From NCBI GenBank assembly GCA_017513185.1, contig JAFXGL010000001.1:1-57011 (forward strand): a DNA stretch of 57,011 bases. The letters are read 5' to 3'. Origin of the DNA: Candidatus Saccharimonadota bacterium. GTDB taxonomy: Bacteria > Patescibacteriota > Saccharimonadia > Saccharimonadales > Saccharimonadaceae. The notes below the pieces were generated by a model. The model ran no database searches and was not told the origin of the DNA. It saw only the letters and a list, made by a program, of their open reading frames with translations. The translations under genes were made by a program, and so were the position numbers. Position 1 is the first letter of the stretch. The number at the start of each line of letters is the position of its first letter. Shown one piece after another: positions 50,455 through 57,011 of this stretch.

Positions 50455-51396
50455 ATGGTCAAAAAACGTGTCGTCATCGCTCTCGGCGGTAACGCCCTCC
50501 AAAAAAACGGCGAAGTCTCCGCCGAAGCCCAGAAAAAGGTCGCCGAAAAAGTCGGCAGCCTCATCGCCGAACTTTCTAGTAAATACGAAATCATCGTCGC
50601 CCACGGCAACGGCCCGCAGGTAGGGAACATCCTCATCCACGAAGAACAGGCCGCCAGCGACAAAGCTCCTGCCATGCCACTCGAGACTGCTGTCGCCATG
50701 AGCCAGGGACAGATAGGCTATTGGCTCGCTCAGTCCATCCAAAACGCCTTTTTGAAGGAAGGGAAGAACAAAAAGGTCGCGACTGTCGTCACCCAGGTAG
50801 AAGTAGACAAAAAAGACCCCGCCTTCAAAAACCCGACCAAGCCCGTCGGCCAGTTCTACACCGAAAAAGAAGCTTTGAAACTCGCCAAAGAAAAAGGCTG
50901 GCTCGTCAAAGAAGACTCTGGCCGTGGCTATCGCCGCGTCGTTCCTTCGCCTAAACCCAAAAGCATTATAGAAAAACGAGAAATTTCCGACCTCGTCAAA
51001 TCCGGCGCTATTGTCATTGCCGCCGGCGGCGGCGGTGTCCCCGTTTACCGCACCAAAATCTTGCGCCTAATAAAAGGCGTCGACGCTGTTATAGACAAAG
51101 ATTTCGCCGCAGAAAAGCTCGCCGAGCTAATAAAGGCCGATATGTTCATCTCCGTCACTGCTGTCGACTACGCCTACATCAACTTTGGCACGCCCGACCA
51201 GTCCGCCCTTAAAAACCTCACTAGCAAAGAAGCCGAATATTACTCTAGGCAAGGCTTTTTCAAGGCCGGCTCCATGCTCCCAAAAATCACTGCCGCCACG
51301 GAGTTTGCCAAAAAGGGCAAGGTCGGCATCATCTGCTCCCTCGACAATTTGGAAGACGCATTAAAACTCAAGTCCGGCACCATCATCACCCGCTAG
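50455..51396 (+). CDS. aguC: carbamate kinase
   Basis: 313 residues, full length. LGGNALQ and HGNGPQVGN in the N-terminal half and AAGGGGVPV plus IDKDFAAEKLAE in the second half are typical of carbamate kinase (ArcC/AguC). It transfers phosphate from carbamoyl phosphate to ADP, making ATP plus ammonia and carbon dioxide. With aguB, aguD and aguA following, it completes the agmatine deiminase pathway. AAAAGGAG lies 10 nt before the ATG. Confidence 0.95.
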   Translation: MVKKRVVIALGGNALQKNGEVSAEAQKKVAEKVGSLIAELSSKYEIIVAHGNGPQVGNILIHEEQAASDKAPAMPLETAVAMSQGQIGYWLAQSIQNAFLKEGKNKKVATVVTQVEVDKKDPAFKNPTKPVGQFYTEKEALKLAKEKGWLVKEDSGRGYRRVVPSPKPKSIIEKREISDLVKSGAIVIAAGGGGVPVYRTKILRLIKGVDAVIDKDFAAEKLAELIKADMFISVTAVDYAYINFGTPDQSALKNLTSKEAEYYSRQGFFKAGSMLPKITAATEFAKKGKVGIICSLDNLEDALKLKSGTIITR

Positions 51397-51437
51397 AACT
51401 CGTTCGCATTCCGCTTGTGATTTGACAAAGTTTAATA

Positions 51438-51443
51438 TATAAT
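51438..51443 (+). promoter_or_regulatory. -10 box, putrescine carbamoyltransferase gene
   Basis: TATAAT ends 7 nt before the ATG at 51451, giving a second, leaderless transcript inside the operon. Confidence 0.6.
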
Positions 51444-51450
51444 TAAACTT

Positions 51451-52473
51451 ATGGATAATTTATATAAATTAAGCCACGACGTCCCGAGCCATAAGGACTA
51501 CATTACGACGGAAGATTTTGACCAAGACGAAATCTTGGACATCATCAAGACCGCCGTTGTCGTGCGTGACTACATTAAGTCGGGTGGGACTCTCGACACT
51601 ATGTATCATAAAAATCTCGCGATGCTTTTCGAGCAAAAGTCCACGCGCACTCGCGTCTCCTTTGAGGTGGCGATGTCGCAGCTCGGTGGCCACGCGCTTA
51701 ACCTTGCTCCGGGTGCGATTCAGCTCGGCGCTCACGAAACCATCGAAGACACCGCTCGTGTCTTTGGTCGCATGTGCGACATTGCCATGGCTCGTGTCGA
51801 CCGCCACGAATCCGTCGTTGCTCTTGCCAAGTACTCCGGCATCCCTGTGATAAACGGCATGTCCGATTACAATCACCCCACGCAGGAAATGGGCGATATT
51901 ATCACCATTTTGGATAATCTCCCGCCAGAAAAGCAGTGGAACGACGTCAAAGTCGTCTTTGTGGGTGACTGCACGCAAGTTTGCGCCAGCCTCATGATGA
52001 TTACCACCAAGCTTGGCATGAACTTCGTCCAATACGGCCCCGACCACAAACTTCTCGACGAGAAATTCCGAGAAATCGGCCGTAAAAACGTAGAAAAATA
52101 CGGTGGCTCCGTAGAGTTTACGAGCAACCGTGACTGTTTGAAGGGTGCCGACTTCGTCTATACCGACGTTTGGTATGGCCTCTACGACAAAGAGACCCCG
52201 AAGGAAGTTTACATGCAAGATTTCTACCCAACCTTCCAGGTCAACGACGATTTGATGAACGCCACAGAAAACCCCAACTGCAAATTCATGCACTGCCTCC
52301 CGGCCAACCGTAACGAAGAAGTCACCGATTCCGTCATGGACGGCGACAACTCAATTTGCTTCGACCAAGCGGAAAACCGCTTGACCGCTCAGCGCGGACT
52401 CGTGCTTTACTTTGGCAAGAAAGCACAGGAAACGCTCGACTATATTAAACAACAAAAGGAGGGCAATAACTAA
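51451..52473 (+). CDS. aguB: putrescine carbamoyltransferase
   Basis: 340 residues. The transcarbamylase motif STRTRVSFEVA and HCLP are present. YTDVWYGLYDKET and the C-terminal extension TLDYIKQQKEGNN fit putrescine carbamoyltransferase (PtcA/AguB) rather than ornithine carbamoyltransferase, because PTCases carry the YGLY segment and an extra C-terminal helix. It splits N-carbamoylputrescine with phosphate to putrescine and carbamoyl phosphate. Gene context (antiporter and agmatine deiminase next) supports this. It overlaps the antiporter start by one base. Confidence 0.93.
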   Translation: MDNLYKLSHDVPSHKDYITTEDFDQDEILDIIKTAVVVRDYIKSGGTLDTMYHKNLAMLFEQKSTRTRVSFEVAMSQLGGHALNLAPGAIQLGAHETIEDTARVFGRMCDIAMARVDRHESVVALAKYSGIPVINGMSDYNHPTQEMGDIITILDNLPPEKQWNDVKVVFVGDCTQVCASLMMITTKLGMNFVQYGPDHKLLDEKFREIGRKNVEKYGGSVEFTSNRDCLKGADFVYTDVWYGLYDKETPKEVYMQDFYPTFQVNDDLMNATENPNCKFMHCLPANRNEEVTDSVMDGDNSICFDQAENRLTAQRGLVLYFGKKAQETLDYIKQQKEGNN

Positions 52474-53927
52474 TGCCAGCTAAAAAGCCAAAGTTCAGGC
52501 TGTTCAGCGCCGTACTCGCTACAGTCTGTATCGTTCTCGTGATTGACGCTGTCGCACCGACTGCGGCCATCGGGAACTCACAGTACGCGTGGTGGATAAT
52601 TATGATTCTCGGCTTCTTTATCCCCTACGCATTAATTTCCGCCGAGCTCGGTACGCAATACCCAAGTGAGGGTGGTATGTATACCTGGGTTAAGAAAGCC
52701 CTTGGCAAAAAATGGGCTGGCCGCGTCGCGTGGTTCTACTGGGTAAACTTCCCGCTGTGGATTGCCTCCCTCGCTGACCTTATGACGACGCTCATCATGA
52801 CCGCCTTTGGTATAGAGGTTTCTCTCGTCACGGCGCTCATCATCCAGATTGGCTACATCGCCCTGGTTACGATTTTAGGCAATCTCCGCATTTCTCAATC
52901 CGCCTGGGTCGCCAACCTCGGTGCGATTGTGAAGTTCGTCGTTCTCGCCGGCATCGGTGCCGTCGGCATTTATGTCTTCATTAAGCAAGGCTCTGCCAAT
53001 CCCATCGAGAGCTGGCACGATTTCGTTCCGCTCATCGCTGAAGGCGGCGGCTTTGACTGGGCTGGCGTCAGCTTCGTCTCGCTCATTATCTTCAATATGC
53101 TCGGCTTCGAAGTCGTCGGCACATTCATTGATGATATGGACAACCCCAAGAAACAAATCCCACAGGCGATTATCCTCGGTGCTGTTTTAATCGCTCTGTT
53201 CTACATCTTGCCAAGCTTCGGCATTGGCGTCGCTGTTCCGTTCGAAGAACTCGCAACGAACTCCGGCTTGCTTGACTCTTACCAAATCTTGCTAGAGGCC
53301 GTCGGCCTTTCTGCTGGCGCTATCTCCGCCATCATCACCGTCGTCGCCTGTCTCTTCATGTACACCCTCATCGCCAACATTTCCTCGTGGCAGTTCGGTG
53401 TTTACTCCGTCACGGCCTACGCCGCCAAAGATGGCGTCTTCCCGAAATCCTGGACCAAGACCAACAAGAGCGGCGCTCCTGTTGTCGTCTCCCTCTGGAC
53501 TAGCGTTGTCGCCGCGGTTCTCGCCGTTGCTGGCATCATCCTTGCCTACTGCTTCCCCGAAGCTGAAGAGCTCACCAATATGTTCTGGGCCTTCTTCGAT
53601 TTGTCGCTATTCTGCCTCCTCATTGGCTACATTCCAATGTTCTTCGCTTTCATGAAGCTTCACAAGAAGGGTATCCAAGACAAAAAAGGTTACTGGATCA
53701 AAGGTGGCGCCGGCAAAATCGCGCTCTTTGGTATCGTTCCGGTCATCATGCTCGTTATCTCTCTCTTCTTCACTCTCATCCCCGAGTTTAGCATGGAAGC
53801 CATCCTCGACAACAAAGTCCTAATCATCTCCGCTCTCGTCTGCGTCGTGATTGGCGAATTCCTCGTCTTCCGCGCCAGCAAGAAAGATGAAGCAAGAAAG
53901 GCTCTCCGCCGTGCGAATCGTAAATAG
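52473..53927 (+). CDS. aguD: agmatine/putrescine antiporter, APC family
   Basis: 484 residues with about 12 membrane segments. The N-terminal PTAAIGNSQYAWWIIMILGF and EGGMYTWVKKALGKKWA are typical of the APC superfamily (AdiC/AguD/PotE type). It should bring agmatine in and putrescine out, so no energy is spent on substrate uptake. The gene is coupled to aguB (TAATG) and its end overlaps aguA by 17 nt. Confidence 0.92.
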   Translation: MPAKKPKFRLFSAVLATVCIVLVIDAVAPTAAIGNSQYAWWIIMILGFFIPYALISAELGTQYPSEGGMYTWVKKALGKKWAGRVAWFYWVNFPLWIASLADLMTTLIMTAFGIEVSLVTALIIQIGYIALVTILGNLRISQSAWVANLGAIVKFVVLAGIGAVGIYVFIKQGSANPIESWHDFVPLIAEGGGFDWAGVSFVSLIIFNMLGFEVVGTFIDDMDNPKKQIPQAIILGAVLIALFYILPSFGIGVAVPFEELATNSGLLDSYQILLEAVGLSAGAISAIITVVACLFMYTLIANISSWQFGVYSVTAYAAKDGVFPKSWTKTNKSGAPVVVSLWTSVVAAVLAVAGIILAYCFPEAEELTNMFWAFFDLSLFCLLIGYIPMFFAFMKLHKKGIQDKKGYWIKGGAGKIALFGIVPVIMLVISLFFTLIPEFSMEAILDNKVLIISALVCVVIGEFLVFRASKKDEARKALRRANRK

Positions 53928-55008
53928 TACTCCAAAGCAGGACGGCTTCTACATGCCGTCCGAGCTCGATGAACACGTTGCGACTTATCTGCTTTGGCCC
54001 GAACGCCCCGACAACTGGCGGGGCGGGGCCAAGCCCGCACAGGCCGCATTTAAGGAAGTCGTAGAAAAAATCGCTAAGCACGAGCCTGTCGTCCTCGGCG
54101 TCAACCAGTCGCAATACGCTCACGTTCTCGGTATGAACATGGAAAATGTCCACGTTGTAGAAATCAGCAATAACGACTCCTGGATTCGTGACACCGGCCC
54201 GACCTTCCTCATCAATGGCAAGGGCGACCTCCGCGCCGTCGACTGGAAGTTCAACGGTTACGGCGGACTATACAACGGCATCTACTTCCCGTGGGATTTC
54301 GACGACCAAATCGCCGCCAAAGTCTGCGCCATCGAAGGCGCCGACCGTTACCGCACCGACGACTTCGTCCTCGAGGGTGGCTCGGTCCACAGCGACGGCG
54401 AAGGTACGCTCCTCGTCACCGAAGAGACCTGCCTCGACAAAGGTAGAAACCCAGACTTGTCGAAAGAAGAGATTGAAAAATATCTTCTCGACTATTGCGG
54501 TGCAGAAAAAGTCCTCTGGATTCCATACGGAATTTATAAGGATGAAGATACCAATGGCCACGTTGACAACGTCTGCCAATTCGTCGCTCCAGGCAAGGTC
54601 GTCCTCGCATGGGAAGACAACGAACAAGACCCGCAGCATGAGCGCAGCGTCAAAGACCTCGAATATCTCGAATCCGTCACCGATGCAAAGGGTAGGAAAC
54701 TGGAAGTAATAAAAATCCACGTCCCGAACCCCATCACCATCACAAAGGAAGAGTCCGAAGGCGTTGACGTAGTGGACGGCACCTTCCCGCGCAATGAAGG
54801 CGACCGCCTCCCCGCCAGCTACATCAACTACTACAACTGCAACGGCGCTATCATCCTGCCCATCTTTAATGACGAGCACGACCAAGCCGCCATCAACATT
54901 TTGCAAGATTGCTTCCCCGACCGCACCATAGAGACTGTCTATGCGCGCGAGATTTTGCTCGGCGGTGGCGACATCCACTGTATCACGCAGCAAGTCCCGA
55001 AAGCCTAA
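53911..55008 (+). CDS. aguA: agmatine deiminase
   Basis: 365 residues. STPKQDGFYMPSE at the N-terminus, NDSWIRDTGPTF, DDFVLEGGSVHSDGEG and the catalytic GGGDIHCITQQVPKA, with Cys357, match bacterial agmatine deiminase (guanidino-group-modifying enzyme family). It converts agmatine to N-carbamoylputrescine and ammonia. The GTG start at 53911 is chosen because it gives the usual family N-terminus and the overlap of 17 nt with aguD suggests coupling; an earlier ATG would add a Ser-rich extension of no known function. Confidence 0.95.
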   Translation: MRIVNSTPKQDGFYMPSELDEHVATYLLWPERPDNWRGGAKPAQAAFKEVVEKIAKHEPVVLGVNQSQYAHVLGMNMENVHVVEISNNDSWIRDTGPTFLINGKGDLRAVDWKFNGYGGLYNGIYFPWDFDDQIAAKVCAIEGADRYRTDDFVLEGGSVHSDGEGTLLVTEETCLDKGRNPDLSKEEIEKYLLDYCGAEKVLWIPYGIYKDEDTNGHVDNVCQFVAPGKVVLAWEDNEQDPQHERSVKDLEYLESVTDAKGRKLEVIKIHVPNPITITKEESEGVDVVDGTFPRNEGDRLPASYINYYNCNGAIILPIFNDEHDQAAINILQDCFPDRTIETVYAREILLGGGDIHCITQQVPKA

Positions 55009-55012
55009 ACAT

Positions 55013-55043
55013 AAAAAGAGTGCTGCCAGAAGCACTCTTTTTT
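55013..55043 (+). terminator. intrinsic terminator of the agmatine operon
   Basis: AGAGTGCT (55017-55024) pairs with AGCACTCT (55031-55038), followed by TTTTT. Confidence 0.92.
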
Positions 55044-55044
55044 G

Positions 55045-55050
55045 CTATAA
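55045..55050 (+). promoter_or_regulatory. -10 box of the repetitive surface protein
   Basis: TATAAT directly after the terminator, 7 nt before the ATG at 55058. Confidence 0.75.
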
Positions 55051-55057
55051 TAAACAT

Positions 55058-57011
55058 ATGCGCAAAGCAATCACATACATTGTTGCTACTTTGTCTTTTG
55101 CTGTTTTGTTCTTCTCTCATTACGCTAGCGCTGTCAGCTGCAGTGCTACCGAGAGCACAGGCGCCACTCAAGATGTCTGCAATCGTGCGACCTGCCCCAG
55201 CACCTGCACCAGAAAAAAGAAAGACGGTACCGTCGAGACAGGCATAAAGTGTAGCTATCAATACGGCGCTATTTTCTTCACCGGTGGTTGGGATAACGAG
55301 AGCGAATGGCCCACCTGGGACGGCTCCAGCTCGCTTGACTTTTCCGTGAGAGGGCAGGTCTTTTGCTGCGTCTCTGTATCCGATAGTTATGTAACAGCCA
55401 ATAATATCAGCATGTCCAACAGTATTAGCCTCAACAGTAGTTCACTCAGCCGTTCCTGCAACGGCAATAACGACAGCTGGGGGCCAAGAAGTAGCGACCG
55501 CCTCAAGGCTACCGTTCCCGCCAGTACATTGAATAACGCCACTTGTGACAATAGTAATCCAGCCAACTGTAAGCTTACGGTCAAAGTGACTAGCCAAATG
55601 GGCACCAAAGACAGCGCGACTTATGATTCCTACATTGTGTTCAAAAAGCAAAAAATCGAGACTGCCACCTTCACCAGTAACGGCATTTCCGCTTCCTCTA
55701 CGCAGATGAGTAAGTCCGGCAGTACCTTTTCTGGCAACGGCAAAAGCACCAAATACAAACTCACCATCACCTACAACATCAAACGTACTAACAACACTCC
55801 TTCCTCCGCCACCTCCGGCTATGGCACTAAGCAAAATAAAGACTCCGCTTCTTATGCCTCCTCTGCCTCCGCCTACACCGCCGCTAAGTCTAACGGACAA
55901 AACCACGCCATCCCCGTAGACTACGAAGTCGAAGTTCCCAACGGCTCCACCGTCAAATATTGCTTCGCCATCAAATACGACTCCTCTGTCACCTACAAGG
56001 GCGGCAGCCGCGACTCCGGCAATTTCTCCGGCACCGACTACGAATGCTATAATTTCTATAACCCGGCCAAGAACGATACTCACTTCACCGGCTCCATTTC
56101 TGCTAGCGGCTCCTCCGGTCTCACTCTCAACACCTCTGCCTCCACCGCCACAGGCAACGGCCTCAAGAACTCCTTCTCCATCACCCCCACCTACACTGTC
56201 ACTCGTCTCGCCACTGACGGCAAGCCTACCTATGCCAGTTCCAACTATGGCTATGATGACGCTACTACTAATAACGACAGTAACTATCCTACCTCTTCCT
56301 CCACCAACACTGGCGGTCTCACCAAAGGCAATAGCGACAGCACTACTGACTCTGCTACTTCCTTCACTCTCAACATTGGTGCTACTGCCATCGTCCGCTG
56401 TTTCTATCTCCGCTATGATGCCAATGTCACCTACTATGACGATGCTCGTGATGATGACTCAGCCGACTTCGCCGGTAAGACCAAACAATGCTTCACCATC
56501 AGTAACCCTCCCGCCTACTATACTGCCACCTTCGGCGGTACTGGCAAAGCCTCCTCTGCTGGCACTCTCGATGCCCATGACAAACTCACTCGTACCAGTA
56601 GCGATACCATGGGCGTTATCGACCATGCTACCCGTATCACTGGTAATACTAGTGACCCCTACAGCAACGGCCGCTTTAATGACACCACTTATCCCTCCTC
56701 CGACCAATACACCGCCACCTTTACGCATACCGTCACTCGTACCGACACTAAGCCTACCGATACCACTAACAACATCTACGCTCCTTCCGCCAAGGTCTCC
56801 TGGACTGTCCAATACAGTCTCAATGGTGGCTCTTGGACTAACTACGCCAAGACCGACGATAGAGACGGTAATGCCGCCACCAAGACCATCACTGTCCATC
56901 CCAAGTGGACCCTGAACGCCTCCAATATGGGCCAATATATCTACTACTGCCAACGCCTCTCCTACAAGACTTCTTCTATCTACCGGTCTCAGACCCCAGC
57001 CAGTGGCGCCA
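55058..57011 (+). CDS. large secreted repetitive surface protein (5' part)
   Basis: At least 651 residues; the gene runs off the window. An N-terminal signal peptide (about 1-25, HYASAVSC) is followed by a Ser/Thr/Asn-rich region with an early Cys cluster (VCNRATCPSTCTRKKK), then tandem beta-rich repeats of about 145-180 residues. Each repeat ends in an aromatic/Cys segment (YCFAIKYDSSVTY and YECYNF, then RCFYLRYDANVTYYDD and KQCFTI, then YCQRLSYKTSSIY), so pairs of cysteines could form disulphides within repeats. I do not recognise the family; a giant adhesin or host-contact protein is a reasonable guess. Leaderless start after TATAAT. Confidence 0.8.
   Translation, partial: MRKAITYIVATLSFAVLFFSHYASAVSCSATESTGATQDVCNRATCPSTCTRKKKDGTVETGIKCSYQYGAIFFTGGWDNESEWPTWDGSSSLDFSVRGQVFCCVSVSDSYVTANNISMSNSISLNSSSLSRSCNGNNDSWGPRSSDRLKATVPASTLNNATCDNSNPANCKLTVKVTSQMGTKDSATYDSYIVFKKQKIETATFTSNGISASSTQMSKSGSTFSGNGKSTKYKLTITYNIKRTNNTPSSATSGYGTKQNKDSASYASSASAYTAAKSNGQNHAIPVDYEVEVPNGSTVKYCFAIKYDSSVTYKGGSRDSGNFSGTDYECYNFYNPAKNDTHFTGSISASGSSGLTLNTSASTATGNGLKNSFSITPTYTVTRLATDGKPTYASSNYGYDDATTNNDSNYPTSSSTNTGGLTKGNSDSTTDSATSFTLNIGATAIVRCFYLRYDANVTYYDDARDDDSADFAGKTKQCFTISNPPAYYTATFGGTGKASSAGTLDAHDKLTRTSSDTMGVIDHATRITGNTSDPYSNGRFNDTTYPSSDQYTATFTHTVTRTDTKPTDTTNNIYAPSAKVSWTVQYSLNGGSWTNYAKTDDRDGNAATKTITVHPKWTLNASNMGQYIYYCQRLSYKTSSIYRSQTPASGA

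Noticed and set aside
51422..51443. TTGACA at 51422 as a -35 box for aguB
   Set aside because: The spacer to TATAAT is only 10 bp, too short for the usual sigma factor.
55442..56953. Minus-strand open frames opposite the repetitive surface protein
   Set aside because: They are mirror images of a Ser/Thr-rich gene, have no promoter, and overlap the plus-strand gene that has a signal peptide and a promoter.

Overview
The window looks like chromosomal DNA of a host-associated member of the Candidate Phyla Radiation (Patescibacteria), most probably Saccharibacteria (TM7). The evidence is tight gene packing with short overlaps, shortened versions of common proteins (HrcA, a Mur ligase, a formate/nitrite transporter), a split phosphoketolase, a type IV pilus ATPase without the usual zinc cysteines, C-ending codon preference, standard use of UGA as a stop, and no biosynthetic operons. 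The lineage call is an inference from gene content; no 16S rRNA gene is present.

Layout. 1-1960: a serine-recombinase element (small helical protein plus large serine recombinase) ending 7 nt from the 3' end of tRNA-Ser(CGA). 1960-19862: a housekeeping block with tRNA-Arg(GCG), a short Mur ligase, dnaJ, tRNA-Met, an RNA m5U methyltransferase, ruvB, lepA, an NMP kinase, hrcA-grpE, a class A PBP, a PIN-TRAM protein, split phosphoketolase, a PP2C phosphatase, tyrS and a RimB-like/RimK pair. 19870-21880: two unusual genes around tRNA-Arg(CCG). 21919-29341: a 7TM sensor-like protein, nusA, HIT, recA, Nudix, recX, a DUF3152 metalloprotease, a PRC-barrel protein and tilS. 29342-33284: an accessory island (Fic, AbiEi-like, XRE, second serine recombinase) ending at the 3' end of tRNA-Arg(TCT). 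33381-43972: murI, a methyltransferase, a glycosyltransferase, a PH-domain protein, tRNA-Arg(TCG), a short FNT channel, pilB, RNase J, a frameshifted dinD and a Thr-rich membrane protein. 44046-45669: tRNA-Leu, a DUF2188 protein and a Panacea-type toxin-antitoxin pair. 46076-49005: a WxL-like surface locus and a LiaF-like membrane protein. 49068-55008: tRNA-Pro, pgi and a complete agmatine deiminase operon. 55058-end: the start of a large repetitive secreted protein.

How the genes fit together. Energy comes from simple routes: phosphoketolase and pgi for sugars, and agmatine deiminase, putrescine carbamoyltransferase, carbamate kinase and an antiporter for ATP from agmatine. Heat-shock genes dnaJ and hrcA-grpE each carry a CIRCE operator. 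The surface genes (pilus ATPase, WxL-like locus, repetitive exoprotein, Thr-rich anchored protein) fit a cell that lives attached to another bacterium. Three accessory modules sit beside tRNA genes.

Two genome-wide signals stand out. First, about twenty genes place a consensus -10 box only 6-9 nt before the start codon, so their mRNAs should be leaderless. Second, five of the eight tRNAs (all four Arg tRNAs and tRNA-Met) have a G1-U72 wobble pair where most bacteria have G1-C72, and CGN codons are served by GCG, TCG and CCG anticodons.
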